In this document: positions 18,409 through 27,625 of the stretch, one piece after another | Position numbering within the stretch: position 1 is the stretch's first letter | How the letters are laid out: each line of letters starts with the position of its first letter | Origin: Shinella sp. SUS2 | GTDB lineage: Bacteria; Pseudomonadota; Alphaproteobacteria; Rhizobiales; Rhizobiaceae | NCBI RefSeq assembly: GCF_001262505.1 | Contig: NZ_KQ410723.1 | Span: forward strand, 1-64,000 | Direction: 5' to 3' | Length of the DNA: 64,000 bases | The notes under the pieces: model-generated | Told to the model about the DNA's origin: nothing | The model's input: only the letters and a program-made list of their open reading frames with translations | Database searches by the model: none | Made by a program: the position numbers and the translations under genes

Positions 18409-19023
18409 TTGATCAGAATTCTCGCCGTTTGCACGGGTCTTGCCCGTCCGCTTCCGGGCAAAAGCTATAAGACGGGCATTTTCAAGACACCGACCGATGC
18501 GGCTGTCGTCGTCGACCGCGAGGGGTTGCTGGGCGACACGATCTGCGACCGGAAACACCATGGCGGGCCCGAACAGGCGGTCTACGGCCTCGGCGGGATC
18601 GACCTTGCCTGGTGGTCGAAGGAACTCGGCCGCACGCTGGAACCGGGAAGCTTCGGCGAGAACCTCGTCATCGAAGGCCTCGACAGCCGCAACGTCTCGG
18701 TCGGCGACCGGATCGAGACGGAGAGCGTGCTCCTCGAAGTGACATCCACCCGCATTCCCTGCAACACGCTGACTGCCCGCATGGGCGATCCGGCCTTCGC
18801 GAAACGCTTCATGCAGGCCGGTCGGCCGGGTTTTTACTGCCGCGTGCTGCAGGACGGCGTGATCCAGGCCGGCGACGCCACAACCTACACGCCCTTCGAC
18901 GGCGAGCCTGTGACCATGCCGGAGCTGCTGCGCACCTACGGCAAGAACGTCTCCGAAGAAGACCGGCTGCGCTATCTCGCCGCGCCGATCAACGACAAGC
19001 TGCGCGCGGCCCTCACCGGGTGA
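18409..19023 (+). CDS. MOSC domain protein, YiiM-like
   Basis: A 204-residue MOSC-domain protein. MOSC proteins carry sulfur or bind molybdenum cofactor; relatives such as YiiM reduce hydroxylated compounds. Seen are KHHGGPEQAVYG, SFGENLVIEGLD, and the conserved cysteine in TRIPCNTLTARMG. The C-terminal helical segment contains LRYLAAPIND. The start is taken as TTG 18409-18411, which has GGAGG six nt upstream; the open frame further upstream is antisense to recR. It is a lone plus-strand gene between recR and lysE-type genes. Confidence 0.8.
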   Translation: MIRILAVCTGLARPLPGKSYKTGIFKTPTDAAVVVDREGLLGDTICDRKHHGGPEQAVYGLGGIDLAWWSKELGRTLEPGSFGENLVIEGLDSRNVSVGDRIETESVLLEVTSTRIPCNTLTARMGDPAFAKRFMQAGRPGFYCRVLQDGVIQAGDATTYTPFDGEPVTMPELLRTYGKNVSEEDRLRYLAAPINDKLRAALTG

Positions 19024-19635
19024 TCAGCGGGTGGCGATGGCCGCCGCGGCACCGGCCATGGTGCCAGCGCTGAGACGGTTGGCGATGCGCACGGCGCGCG
19101 GGCTCTTCAGGAACAGACGGGCGCGCGAGGCGAGGAAGACCCACGCAAGGTCGATCGCGACGAGCACGACGAACATGGTGACGACCAGCTCGGCCCAGCC
19201 GACGAGGGTGACGGCGCCGAGATCGATGATCGCCGGCAGGAGCGCGACGTAGAACATCATGATCTTCGGATTGCCGAGCGTCACGGTCAGGCCGGCGAAG
19301 AACAGTTTTACGCCGGAGCGCGCCTCCGGCAGGGCACTGTCGCCGGTTTCCGTCGGCGCGAACCACATCTTCCAGGCGAGATAGAGCAGGTAGGCGACGC
19401 CCAGCCACTTGATGGCGACGAAGGCGGCATGAAAGGTCTCGGCGATCGCGGCGAGCCCCAGCACGGCGCAGGTGAGCCAGATGCCCTCGCCGATCCACAT
19501 GGCGGCGAGGAACGGCAGCACATCCCTTGCCCCGCGCGACAGCACGCGGGCGACCAGCGCCGCAATGCTCGGGCCGGGCGAACCGGCCGCCATCATCAGC
19601 GCGCCGGCAAAGACAAGCAGGGTCATCAGGCTCAT
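19024..19635 (-). CDS. LysE/RhtB-family amino-acid exporter
   Basis: A 203-residue inner-membrane protein with six predicted hydrophobic segments. It has the LysE/RhtB signature in the first loop (AAGSPGPSIAALVARVLSRG). NPKIMMFYVALLPAIIDLG is the second family landmark. Members export basic or neutral amino acids or homoserine lactones; the substrate here cannot be told. It converges with the MOSC gene, stopping immediately after that gene's stop codon. It lies 34 bp downstream of ybaB on the same strand and may be transcribed with it. Confidence 0.85.
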   Translation of the reverse strand: MSLMTLLVFAGALMMAAGSPGPSIAALVARVLSRGARDVLPFLAAMWIGEGIWLTCAVLGLAAIAETFHAAFVAIKWLGVAYLLYLAWKMWFAPTETGDSALPEARSGVKLFFAGLTVTLGNPKIMMFYVALLPAIIDLGAVTLVGWAELVVTMFVVLVAIDLAWVFLASRARLFLKSPRAVRIANRLSAGTMAGAAAAIATR

Positions 19636-19669
19636 CGGGTTCCTCCTCGAAAAACCCGAGCCTACAGGA

Positions 19670-19993
19670 TCAGAACGGCAGTTTGAAGCCGGGCGGGATC
19701 GGCAGGCCGGCGGTCAGCGCCTTGGTCTTTTCGGCAGCCTGCGCCTCGGCCTTGTCCTTGGCGTCCTTGTGGGCCGCAACGATCAGGTCCTCGAGGATCT
19801 CCACGTCGTCTTCCTTGAAGAGCGAAGGATCGATTTTCAGACCCTTGAGATTGCCCTTGCCGTCGAGCGTGACAGAGACGAGGCCGCCGCCGGAGGTGCC
19901 GTTCACCTCGAGGGCGGCGATCTCCTCCTGCATCTTCTCCATCTTGGCCTGCATTTCCTTGACCTTGCCCATCATGCCCATGATGTCGCGCAT
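19670..19993 (-). CDS. ybaB: YbaB/EbfC nucleoid-associated protein
   Basis: A 107-residue YbaB/EbfC-family DNA-binding protein. The N-terminal helical tweezers start [18 protein letters not shown] and the central sheet has [21 protein letters not shown] final Pro/Gly-rich stretch ([10 protein letters not shown]) is common in alphaproteobacteria. It follows dnaX by 76 bp, the near-universal dnaX-ybaB-recR neighbourhood, though recR is displaced. The ATG at 19991-19993 has a GAGGAGAG ribosome site just upstream. Confidence 0.95.
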   Translation of the reverse strand: MRDIMGMMGKVKEMQAKMEKMQEEIAALEVNGTSGGGLVSVTLDGKGNLKGLKIDPSLFKEDDVEILEDLIVAAHKDAKDKAEAQAAEKTKALTAGLPIPPGFKLPF

Positions 19994-20069
19994 CGGTCTC
20001 TCCTCTTTCTGAATGGATGTTGGAACGTTTGTTTTCGCGCAATTCCGCTCCGCATCTCGGCCGGAACTG

Positions 20070-21953
20070 CTAGTGTTCGATATCGTCGCCGGGCAGGATG
20101 TCGCCCTCGGCGGATTCCGCGACTGCCGCAGCCTCCACGGTCTCCGGCTCGTCTTCCGTTTCCTGAACCTTGATGCGCACGTCCATGATCTTGGCGCCCG
20201 GAAAGCGCTGCAGGATGGCGGCCACATCGGGGTCCTGGCGCGCATCGGCGACGCGGGCCTCCTGCGCCATCGTCTCGGCCTCGGCCAGGGTCGGCCCGCC
20301 CGGCTCGCGCGACAGGATCACCATCCAGCGGATGCCGGTCCATTCCTGCAGCCGGCTCGACAGGTCGTTGACGAGCGATTTCGGCGCATCGTTGGCAAGA
20401 CCGATCTCCAGACGCCCGGCCTCGACGCTGACCGGCCGTACGAAGGCGCGCACGAGGGCACGCAGGCGGATGTCACGGTTCTTCGTGCAGAGCTCGGCAA
20501 TATCGGCGACCGACTTCACCGGCACCTTCGGTTCGGCTGTCGGCTGCGCGGCCGGGGCAGTCTCGATACGGCCAACCGGCAGGGATGCGGACTCGGCCTG
20601 CGGCACGGGTCGCAGCATCGTCACCGTCCCGCCACCCGACTGGACGCGCTGGACCGGGGCTTCGGGTGTGCGCGCGACGGCGGAAAGCGCGGCTTGCGCC
20701 GTCGGCTGGCCGCCATTGCCGCCATATTGCGGCGCGCGGCTACCATTGCCACCACCCTCGCCGCCCGACAGCTCCGCGAGGCGGCGGGCCGCCTCTTCCG
20801 GCGAAGGCAGGTTGGCGGCGTGGGCGAGGCGGATGATGACCATCTCGGCGGCGCCCGCCGGACGACTGGAGGCTTCCGTCTCCGGAATGCCCTTCAGGAG
20901 CATCTGCCACATGCGCGACAGCGCGGTGACCGCGATGGAATTGGCGAACTCGACGCCGCGCACGCGCTCGACCTCGCTCAGCGACTGGTCGCCGGCAGCA
21001 TCGGGCACATATTTCATGCGGGTGACGAGATGGGTGAAATCGGCCAGGTCCGTCAGCACCACGGGCGGGCTGGCACCGGCCTCGTATTGCGCGGAAAATT
21101 CGGCGAGCGCGGCTGCGGCATCGCCCTTCACGACATGTTCGAAGAGGTCGACGATGCGCGCGCGGTCGGCAAGACCGAGCATGCCGCGCACGGCATTCAC
21201 CTCGACGCGACCGCCGCCATGGGCGATCGCCTGGTCGAGCAGCGACAGGCCGTCACGGGCCGAGCCTTCGGCGGCGCGGGCGATCATGGCGAGCGCATCC
21301 GGCTCGAATTCCACGCCTTCCTTGCCCAGGATGGTGGTGAAGAGGCCGACGAGATCGGAGGCGCCGATCCGGCGCAGGTCGAAACGCTGGCAGCGCGACA
21401 GGACGGTGATTGGGACCTTGCGGATCTCCGTCGTGGCGAAGATGAACTTGACGTGCTCCGGCGGCTCCTCGAGCGTCTTCAACAGGCCGTTGAAGGCCTG
21501 CGTCGAGAGCATGTGCACTTCGTCGATGATGTAGACTTTATAACGCGCCGAAACCGGGCGATAGCGCACCTGCTCGATGATCTCTCTGATATCGTCGATG
21601 CCGGTATGGGAGGCAGCGTCCATCTCGATGACGTCGACATGCCGGCCCTCCATGATGGCCTGGCAATGCTCGCCGGGCACGCGAAGGTCGATCGTCGGGC
21701 GGTCGATTTCGGCTGTCTTGTAATTCAGCGCGCGGGCGAGAATGCGGGCGGTCGTCGTCTTGCCGACGCCGCGAACGCCGGTCAGCATGTAGGCCTGCGC
21801 GATACGACCGGTCTCGAACGCGTTGGTCAGCGTGCGGACCATCGGTTCCTGGCCGACCATCAGGTCGGAGAAATCCTTCGGGCGGTATTTTCGCGCGAGA
21901 ACCCGGTAGGCTGCGGGTTTTTCGCTGGACGGATTGGGGGTTACGTCGCTCAT
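20070..21953 (-). CDS. dnaX: DNA polymerase III subunit tau (and possibly gamma)
   Basis: A 627-residue clamp-loader ATPase. The AAA+ module has Walker [17 protein letters not shown], Walker B IIDEVHML, and the SRC-type motif [12 protein letters not shown]. The proline/glutamine-rich linker (about 400-480) and C-terminal polymerase-binding part follow. The zinc module found in E. coli DnaX is degenerate: only one of its four cysteines is visible ([11 protein letters not shown]) and the first is a tyrosine (LNYKTA). No obvious A/T slippery run for a gamma frameshift was found. The gene lies just downstream of the SRP RNA. Confidence 0.96.
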   Translation of the reverse strand: MSDVTPNPSSEKPAAYRVLARKYRPKDFSDLMVGQEPMVRTLTNAFETGRIAQAYMLTGVRGVGKTTTARILARALNYKTAEIDRPTIDLRVPGEHCQAIMEGRHVDVIEMDAASHTGIDDIREIIEQVRYRPVSARYKVYIIDEVHMLSTQAFNGLLKTLEEPPEHVKFIFATTEIRKVPITVLSRCQRFDLRRIGASDLVGLFTTILGKEGVEFEPDALAMIARAAEGSARDGLSLLDQAIAHGGGRVEVNAVRGMLGLADRARIVDLFEHVVKGDAAAALAEFSAQYEAGASPPVVLTDLADFTHLVTRMKYVPDAAGDQSLSEVERVRGVEFANSIAVTALSRMWQMLLKGIPETEASSRPAGAAEMVIIRLAHAANLPSPEEAARRLAELSGGEGGGNGSRAPQYGGNGGQPTAQAALSAVARTPEAPVQRVQSGGGTVTMLRPVPQAESASLPVGRIETAPAAQPTAEPKVPVKSVADIAELCTKNRDIRLRALVRAFVRPVSVEAGRLEIGLANDAPKSLVNDLSSRLQEWTGIRWMVILSREPGGPTLAEAETMAQEARVADARQDPDVAAILQRFPGAKIMDVRIKVQETEDEPETVEAAAVAESAEGDILPGDDIEH

Positions 21954-22012
21954 AGACCCTGCCGCTAATCGAACTCTCAGTCCCGACAGGACGGCCAGGA
22001 TCAGGACGGTAA

Positions 22013-22114
22013 GGTGGGAGGCTGGCACGATGACCCGTGCCGGGGCTCGTTAGGGCTGCTTCCTTCCGGACCTGACCCGGTTGGCGAGTGGCTCGTCCAC
22101 CACCAACCTCCCGA
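22013..22114 (-). ncRNA. ffs: 4.5S-type signal recognition particle RNA
   Basis: The minus strand contains the near-invariant SRP domain IV sequence GGTCAGGTCCGGAAGGAAGC (about 22054-22075). The 5' GGGAGGTTGG and 3' CCAGCCTCCC close a terminal stem, giving a single long hairpin of about 100 nt, as for bacterial small SRP RNAs. It binds Ffh for membrane targeting. It lies between the HIT gene (divergent) and dnaX, 60 bp before the dnaX start. Ends are set from the terminal stem and are accurate to a few bases. Confidence 0.93.
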
Positions 22115-22118
22115 CCCC

Positions 22119-22147
22119 CATATCGGCAATATTCCATCCGAATGCAA
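22119..22147 (-). promoter_or_regulatory. promoter of the SRP RNA gene
   Basis: On the minus strand TTGCAT (22142-22147) and GATATG (22119-22124) are 17 bp apart. The -10 box ends about 5 bp before the predicted RNA 5' end, which is the right distance. dnaX may also be read from here. Confidence 0.5.
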
Positions 22148-22227
22148 GCGCGGCTGATAAAAAACTGTTGGAGGGAATTTGGATGCCGTGGCATGACTCT
22201 AGGAAACAGGCATGCCGGGAGAATCCC

Positions 22228-22638
22228 TTGAGCGACTTTCAACTCGACGAACGGATCGTACGCGACAGCGATCTTCTCACCAAGATCGGCCTTTGCGAGC
22301 TGCGCCTGATGAAAGACAGCCGCTGGCCCTGGCTGATGCTGGTGCCGCAGCGGCCCGGCGCCTGCGAGATTTTCGACCTGACGCCCCTCGACCAGACCAT
22401 GCTGACCTTCGAGACGACGCTTGTCGCCGAAGCGCTGAAGACGGTGACGGGAGCGACGAAGATCAATGTCGCCGCGCTCGGCAACATCGTCCGCCAGCTG
22501 CATGTTCATGTCATCGCACGCAGTGAGGGGGATGCGAACTGGCCCGGCCCCGTCTGGGGCTTCGGCACCGCCGAGCCACGCACGGCCGACGAAACCAAGG
22601 CCTTCTCGGCCAAAATCCTGGACGCGCTGACACCATGA
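22228..22638 (+). CDS. HIT-family hydrolase
   Basis: A 136-residue histidine-triad protein, acting on nucleotidyl phosphoramidates or dinucleoside phosphates. Rhizobial members of this subfamily begin SDFQLDERI... and contain WPWLMLVPQRPG. The triad is QLHVHVIAR (H-x-H-x, with the third position isoleucine-alanine rather than H), a degenerate triad typical of this subgroup. The TTG at 22228 matches the family N-terminus; an in-frame ATG at 22183 with an upstream GGAGGG would add 15 codons. It overlaps nudC by 4 bp, so the two are likely translated together. Confidence 0.75.
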   Translation: MSDFQLDERIVRDSDLLTKIGLCELRLMKDSRWPWLMLVPQRPGACEIFDLTPLDQTMLTFETTLVAEALKTVTGATKINVAALGNIVRQLHVHVIARSEGDANWPGPVWGFGTAEPRTADETKAFSAKILDALTP

Positions 22639-23609
22639 AGCCATCGCTCTTCGATCTCTACCGCCCGCACCCCGAACCCAGCACCATGGTGGCGTTCGCA
22701 GAGAACAGCCTCGACCGCCAGTCGGAGCACCGCGCGCCGGACTGCCTGGAACAGGCCTTCAAGGCGGAGACTGTGCATGCCTTCGCGATCGCCGGGGGAA
22801 AACTCGTCGTCAAACACGACGAGAAGATCATCGACCCGCTGTTTGCGCCCTACGAGCTCGCCGAGCTCGGCCCCGTGCCGGAGGAAGCCATCCTGCTCGG
22901 CTACCTGAAGAACGGCGAGCCACGGCTGGCGATCCCCGTCGGAGCCGATCCCGAGACCCTGCAGGAGCCGCTGAAGGCGGCGGACGGGCGCACGCTCTAC
23001 CGCCAGCAGATGCTCGACGACGACCTGCTCGGACAGTTCGCCCAGGCCTCCAGCCTGATGACCTGGAACGGCAACAACCGTTTCTGCGGCAAGTGCGGCG
23101 CGCCGACCCGCTCGGAGATCGGCGGCTACCGCCGCGTCTGCGAGGCCTGCAGCCACACGATCTTTCCGCGCACCGATCCGGTCGCCATCATGCTGGTCAT
23201 CGACATCGAGCGGGATCTCTGCCTGCTCGGCCGCTCGCCGCATTTCCCCGAGGGCATGTATTCCTGCCTCGCGGGTTTCCTCGAGCCCGGCGAAACGATC
23301 GAGCATACGGTGCGCCGCGAGACGCTGGAGGAATCCGGTATCAAGGTGGGGCGCGTGCGCTACCATGCCTCGCAGCCCTGGCCTATGCCGCATTCACTGA
23401 TGATCGGCTGCTACGGCGAGGCGATTTCCTTCGACATCCGCCGCGATGAGCAGGAGCTGGAGGATTGCCGCTGGTTCACCCGCGAGGAGACGGCGGCGAT
23501 GATCGCGCGCAGTGCCACGTCCGGGGTTGCGCCCGGCACCACCACTCCGCCGCCCAAGGGTGCCATCGCGCACCGCCTGATGCGCGACTGGCTGGACTGG
23601 ACGGTCTGA
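22635..23609 (+). CDS. nudC: NAD(+) diphosphatase / NADH pyrophosphatase, Nudix
   Basis: A 324-residue NudC-type enzyme that cleaves NAD(H) to NMN(H) and AMP and can remove NAD caps from RNA. A family N-terminal domain is followed by a zinc ribbon (CGKCGAPT...CEACSHT, about residues 154-177). The Nudix box is complete: GFLEPGETIEHTVRRETLEE fits G-x5-E-x7-REuxEExGu. A C-terminal SQPWPMPHSLM segment is diagnostic of NADH pyrophosphatases (SQPWPFPxS). It overlaps the HIT gene by 4 bp, pairing two nucleotide-housecleaning hydrolases. Confidence 0.95.
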   Translation: MKPSLFDLYRPHPEPSTMVAFAENSLDRQSEHRAPDCLEQAFKAETVHAFAIAGGKLVVKHDEKIIDPLFAPYELAELGPVPEEAILLGYLKNGEPRLAIPVGADPETLQEPLKAADGRTLYRQQMLDDDLLGQFAQASSLMTWNGNNRFCGKCGAPTRSEIGGYRRVCEACSHTIFPRTDPVAIMLVIDIERDLCLLGRSPHFPEGMYSCLAGFLEPGETIEHTVRRETLEESGIKVGRVRYHASQPWPMPHSLMIGCYGEAISFDIRRDEQELEDCRWFTREETAAMIARSATSGVAPGTTTPPPKGAIAHRLMRDWLDWTV

Positions 23610-23613
23610 ACCG

Positions 23614-23814
23614 TCAGCGCCAACCGGGATTCGGCCGGTCGCCGGGGTGTTCGCGCAGCCGGACGCGCGGTGCCAGAAGACGGGCGATGACAAGACCTAC
23701 GCCAAAGGTGACGGCAATCCAGACCGGCAGCGGGTATTTGGCTTGCGCATCGAGTGACGGTATCGCCAGAATGGCAACGGCGCCAACGCCGAAGACGACG
23801 ACATTCACCATCAA
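23614..23814 (-). CDS. small two-helix membrane protein, unknown
   Basis: A 66-residue frame with two hydrophobic segments (about residues 2-20 and 30-46) and a basic tail ending in PGDRPNPGWR. I do not recognise a function. The frame stays open upstream for at least 30 codons and reads a His/Asp-rich segment (DAHAHDHH) straight into the first helix. That looks like coding sequence, but I find no ATG or GTG there. The true start may be a rarer codon or the gene may be 5'-damaged. It converges on nudC with a 4-bp gap. Confidence 0.45.
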   Translation of the reverse strand: MMVNVVVFGVGAVAILAIPSLDAQAKYPLPVWIAVTFGVGLVIARLLAPRVRLREHPGDRPNPGWR

Positions 23815-23950
23815 CGAGACGAGGATCGTTATGTGGTGATCGTGCGCATGAGCATCTTCTTTCTCGGAAAGGGCCGCCGCCTGCGGCCCGTTCCCTTTGG
23901 AAATGCCCCTGCAACGGGCCGGTTCCGGCCCGCCTGACGATCGTCAAGTT

Positions 23951-24802
23951 TCAGAACGCACTGCGCATCGGATGGGCGCGATAGGTGCCGAGGATGCGGA
24001 CCTTTTCAGAAAAGAAGCGAAGCTCCTCCAGCGCCCGGCGCACCGGCAGATCGTCCGGGTGGCCTTCGATATCGGCATAGAACTGCGTGGCGTAGAACTT
24101 GCCGCCGATCTGGTAGCTTTCCAGCTTCGTCATGTTGATGCCGTTCGTCGCGAAACCGCCGAGCGCCTTGTAGAGCGCAGCCGGAATGTTGCGCACATTG
24201 AAGACGAAAGTGGTGACGATGATCTCGTCTCCATCCCGCTCCACCGGCGCCGTCTCGCGCGACAGCACGACGAAGCGGGTGACGTTGCTTTCCGTATCCT
24301 CGACATTCTCCGCGACGATGGAGAGGCCGTAGAGATCGGCCGCAAGGCGCGGGGCGAGTGCAGCCATGGTGCGGTCGCCGGTTTCCGAGACTAGCTTGGC
24401 CGCGCCCGCCGTGTCACCCGCGATCACCGGCTTCCAGCCGTTGAGGCGGACGATCTTGCGGCACTGGCCGAGTGCGTGGATATGGCTGTGAACCGTGCGG
24501 ATCTCGTCCTTCGCCACACCCGGCAACACCATGAGCTGGAAGCGGATCGGCATGAAATATTCGCCGATGATATGCAGCCGCGATTCCGGCAGCAGGTGAT
24601 GGATGTCGGCGACGCGGCCGGCGATCGTGTTCTCGATCGGAATCATCCCGAGGTCGGCGTCACCGTTCTCGATGGCCAGGAACGCGTCCTCGAAGGTCTG
24701 GCAGGGCAGCGGCTCCATGTTCGGGAACATATCGCGGCTGGCCATGTCGGAATTGGCGCCAAACTCGCCCTGGAAGGCGATCCTGTTGGTCTTCATGATC
24801 AT
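23951..24802 (-). CDS. pheA: prephenate dehydratase
   Basis: A 283-residue monofunctional prephenate dehydratase (prephenate to phenylpyruvate, phenylalanine pathway). The PDT domain covers about 1-185 with IAFQGEFGANSDMA at the start and GMIPIENTIAGRV. An ACT domain follows with the regulatory ESYQIGGKFYATQFYADIEGH segment that binds phenylalanine. There is no fused chorismate mutase domain; a separate AroQ-type mutase occurs in this window near 62.4 kb. It is 12 bp downstream of kdsB on the same strand, an arrangement frequent in rhizobia. Confidence 0.95.
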   Translation of the reverse strand: MIMKTNRIAFQGEFGANSDMASRDMFPNMEPLPCQTFEDAFLAIENGDADLGMIPIENTIAGRVADIHHLLPESRLHIIGEYFMPIRFQLMVLPGVAKDEIRTVHSHIHALGQCRKIVRLNGWKPVIAGDTAGAAKLVSETGDRTMAALAPRLAADLYGLSIVAENVEDTESNVTRFVVLSRETAPVERDGDEIIVTTFVFNVRNIPAALYKALGGFATNGINMTKLESYQIGGKFYATQFYADIEGHPDDLPVRRALEELRFFSEKVRILGTYRAHPMRSAF

Positions 24803-24814
24803 GGCGGGGTCCGG

Positions 24815-25570
24815 TCAGAGAGGGGTGGCCGCGAGCATGGCGCGGGCCTTTTCGAGGTCGGCCGGAGTATCGACACCCAGCGGAACGGTGTCAACGATCT
24901 CGGCATCGATGCGCATACCCGCTTCGAGGGCGCGCAACTGCTCCAGCGATTCCCGCTTTTCGAGCGTCGAGGGCTTCAGCGCGACGAAGGCTTCCAGCGC
25001 CTTGCGACGGTAGGCGTAGAGGCCGATATGGTGGTAGAGCGGACCCTTGCCGTGCGGCGCCGTCGCGCGCGTGAAGTAAAGAGCGCGCAGGCGACTGTCG
25101 CTGAGCGGCGAGCCGACGACCTTCACGACATTCGGATTGGTCTTTTCTTCTTCGTCGCGAATCTCGGTGGTCAGGGTGGCGATGTCGGTCGCGGCATTTT
25201 CCAGCGGGCGAAGGGCGGCGCGGATCGTCTCCGGATCGATCGTCGGCAGGTCGCCCTGCACGTTGATGATGATTTCGGCCCGCCCCTCGGGATCGCTCTT
25301 GGTCAGCGCCTCATGGATGCGGTCGGAACCGGACTGGTGGTCGACACGGGTCATCACCGCCTCGAAGCCGGCGGCCACCACCGCGTCAAAGATATCCTGG
25401 TGATCGACGGCAACGACGATCCGTCCGACATTGGCCTCGGCCGCGCGGCGCGCAACCTGCACGATCATTGGCAGGCCCGCAATGTCGGCGAGCGGCTTGC
25501 CCGGAAGCCGGGTCGAGGCCATGCGCGCGGGAATGAGAACGAGGGTCTTGTCAAAATTGGCGGAATTCAT
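24815..25570 (-). CDS. kdsB: 3-deoxy-manno-octulosonate cytidylyltransferase
   Basis: A 251-residue CMP-KDO synthetase, activating KDO for lipopolysaccharide core assembly. The nucleotide-binding start [16 protein letters not shown], the [11 protein letters not shown] motif and [16 protein letters not shown] are all present, as is the C-terminal [14 protein letters not shown]. The ATG at 25568-25570 gives the family length; the frame extends 36 codons upstream without support. It is divergent from the cytochrome c gene, with 151 bp between, and is followed closely by pheA. Confidence 0.96.
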   Translation of the reverse strand: MNSANFDKTLVLIPARMASTRLPGKPLADIAGLPMIVQVARRAAEANVGRIVVAVDHQDIFDAVVAAGFEAVMTRVDHQSGSDRIHEALTKSDPEGRAEIIINVQGDLPTIDPETIRAALRPLENAATDIATLTTEIRDEEEKTNPNVVKVVGSPLSDSRLRALYFTRATAPHGKGPLYHHIGLYAYRRKALEAFVALKPSTLEKRESLEQLRALEAGMRIDAEIVDTVPLGVDTPADLEKARAMLAATPL

Positions 25571-25721
25571 CTGCAGCCCTTCAAAACCCCCGGGAAAAGT
25601 GTCAAAAAGTCTCAGTGCGGGGGCTACAATCACTGTTGCAACGAAGCAGCAAAAGACATAGGTTCCGCGCGATTTCAAGACTGGCCGGCGTGTGTCCGCC
25701 GGTTCCTAGGGGAGCGTTTGG

Positions 25722-26474
25722 ATGAACTCTTATGTGAACATGGGCGTAGGTGCCCTGCTCGGCACCGTTTTCGTACTGATGTCCGTGTCGATCGCTTCTG
25801 AAGGCATTTTCCATTCGGGCGCTCCCGAGAAGGAAGGCTTCGCGATCGTGGCAGAGGAAACCGGCGGCGAGGCAGCCGGCGGCGGCGAAGCCGCTGCAGT
25901 CGTCCCGATCGCCACGCTGCTCGCGACCGCCGACGCGGCAGCCGGCGAAACCGTCTTCAAGAAATGTGCGAGCTGTCACACCACGGAGAAGGGCGGACCG
26001 AACAAGGTCGGACCCGGTCTCTGGGACATCGTGAACCGCCCAGTCGCCTCGCATGAGGGCTTCAGCTACTCTGCCGGCATGACCACCTTCTCCGAAGGCC
26101 ACAAGATCGTCTGGGACTACGACCACCTCAGCTTCTTCCTGGAAGCGCCGAAGAAGCACGTTCCGGGCACCGCCATGGGCTTTGCCGGCCTGAAGAAGAA
26201 CGACGAACGCGCCAACCTGATCGCCTATCTGCGCACGCTCTCCGACAACCCGGCTCCGCTGCCGACCGCTTCCAGCGAAGGTGCGGATGCAGGCGCGGCG
26301 GCTCCGGCAGACGGTGCGACGGCAACCGAAGGCGCAGCTCCTGCTGATGGCGCTGCCACCACGACGGAAGGCGCAGCACCCGCAGAAGGCGGCGCAACGA
26401 CGACCGAGGGCGCAGCCCCGGCCGAAGGCGGCACCGCAACGCAGGGCACCACCACGGAACAGCCGGCTCAGTAA
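25722..26474 (+). CDS. cycM: membrane-anchored class I cytochrome c, CycM-like
   Basis: A 250-residue cytochrome c with one N-terminal transmembrane anchor (about residues 5-24) and a single haem motif CASCH near residue 84. It has the [13 protein letters not shown] landmark and the axial methionine in GTAMGFAGL. This matches the CycM/c552 type that carries electrons to the aa3 oxidase in rhizobia. After the haem domain (about residue 180) there is a 65-residue Ala/Glu/Gly/Thr-rich tail made of repeated [12 protein letters not shown] units, not part of the haem fold. It is divergent from kdsB and ends at a strong terminator. Confidence 0.9.
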   Translation: MNSYVNMGVGALLGTVFVLMSVSIASEGIFHSGAPEKEGFAIVAEETGGEAAGGGEAAAVVPIATLLATADAAAGETVFKKCASCHTTEKGGPNKVGPGLWDIVNRPVASHEGFSYSAGMTTFSEGHKIVWDYDHLSFFLEAPKKHVPGTAMGFAGLKKNDERANLIAYLRTLSDNPAPLPTASSEGADAGAAAPADGATATEGAAPADGAATTTEGAAPAEGGATTTEGAAPAEGGTATQGTTTEQPAQ

Positions 26475-26493
26475 GACGCCAGCGCATAAGACG

Positions 26494-26524
26494 AAAAACC
26501 CGGCCATCGCGCCGGGTTTTTTTA
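26494..26524. terminator. bidirectional intrinsic terminator
   Basis: AAACCCGGC (26497-26505) and GCCGGGTTT form a 9-bp stem with a 6-nt loop, followed by a run of seven or more T residues on the plus strand. On the minus strand the A-rich left flank supplies a T tract as well. It serves the cytochrome c gene and the convergent AEC transporter gene. Confidence 0.88.
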
Positions 26525-26546
26525 TTGCCGCCACAAGGAAACAGCC

Positions 26547-27491
26547 TCACCCCAGGAGCCAGGCCCAGAAGGAAACCGTGAAGACGCCGAGCGCCGTCGT
26601 CATTGTTATCGTCGATGAGGCAAGCGCGTGGCCGACGCCGAAATGGTTGGCGAGCAGCCACGCATTGATGCCCGTCGGCACCGAGGAGCAAAGCACCATT
26701 GCCGCCGTCCATTCCGGGCTGAGGCCGAGCAGCCGGCAGGCGACATAGACCGAGCCCGGCAGCAGCACGAGCTTGAGGCTGGTCATCGCAAGCGCGATGC
26801 CGGCATTGCCGCCGACCTTGTACTTGTTGAGCGCCATGCCGATCGAGATCAGCGCTGCCGGCGCCGCCGCCCCAGCCAGCTGGTCGACCACCACCTTGAC
26901 GGGCCCGGCCAGTGGCACGCCCCCGGTATGGAACAGCGCTCCGGCGACGAGGCCGATCACCAGCGGATTGCGCACCAAGCTCTTGCCGATACCGAGAAGG
27001 AGCGTGCCGATACTCTGCGGCTCGCGCGTGCCGTCCTTGCGCTCTGCCCGCTCCATCAGGATCGTGCCGGCGATCATCATGACCGGCAGGTGTACGGAAA
27101 GCAGAACCGAGATCGCCACCAGCCCCTCCTCGCCGACGATGCGCGAGACCAGCGGCAAGCCGATGAAGACCGTGTTGGCGAAGGCGGAGGAAACGCCGGC
27201 AAGCACGCCGATCCGGCGGTCGCGCCTGAAGCCGAGCGTGGCGACGAGATGCGCGACTGTCCAGGTGAAGGCAACACCGGCGAAATAGCCGATCCAGATG
27301 CGCAGGGGCGATTCGCCGGCGAAATCGGCCTCCGCGATGGTGCGGAACAAGAGGACAGGCACAGCGACCCGGAAGACGAACTCTCCCAGCCCCTCCCCCA
27401 GCGCCTCGCGCAGGTAACCGGTGCGCACGAGCAGCCAGCCGATGAAAATCAGCGCGAAGATGGGCAGAACATTGAGGGCGACGTCGGACAT
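26547..27491 (-). CDS. AEC-family (auxin efflux carrier-type) permease
   Basis: A 314-residue inner-membrane protein with about ten hydrophobic segments. It starts SDVALNVLPIFALIFIGWLL, the typical AEC N-terminus, and contains the LPLVSRIVGEEGLVAISVLL segment and a C-terminal SSVPTGINAWLLANHFG motif. AEC proteins include malonate/malate and other organic-acid transporters; the substrate here is unknown. The ATG at 27489-27491 is chosen because the 65 extra codons upstream are not hydrophobic and cross a hairpin. It converges with cycM. Confidence 0.85.
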   Translation of the reverse strand: MSDVALNVLPIFALIFIGWLLVRTGYLREALGEGLGEFVFRVAVPVLLFRTIAEADFAGESPLRIWIGYFAGVAFTWTVAHLVATLGFRRDRRIGVLAGVSSAFANTVFIGLPLVSRIVGEEGLVAISVLLSVHLPVMMIAGTILMERAERKDGTREPQSIGTLLLGIGKSLVRNPLVIGLVAGALFHTGGVPLAGPVKVVVDQLAGAAAPAALISIGMALNKYKVGGNAGIALAMTSLKLVLLPGSVYVACRLLGLSPEWTAAMVLCSSVPTGINAWLLANHFGVGHALASSTITMTTALGVFTVSFWAWLLG

Positions 27492-27599
27492 GAAACCGTC
27501 CCGGGAAGCAGGGAAAATTGGCAGGACGAGTACCCTGCAGGCCTCATGGGTATGGCAAAGCCCGGGGAGGGTCCAGCGCGAAAGGGCCGTGCGCAAATG

Positions 27600-27625
27600 A
27601 AAAAAGCGAGGGTTATCCCCCCGCT
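27600..27625 (-). terminator. terminator-like hairpin upstream of the AEC permease gene
   Basis: On the minus strand AGCGGGGG pairs with CCCTCGCT (one mismatch/wobble) and a run of six T residues follows. It lies 109 bp before the permease ATG, and no minus-strand gene precedes it. It is either a leader attenuator or the end of an unannotated short transcript. Confidence 0.5.
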
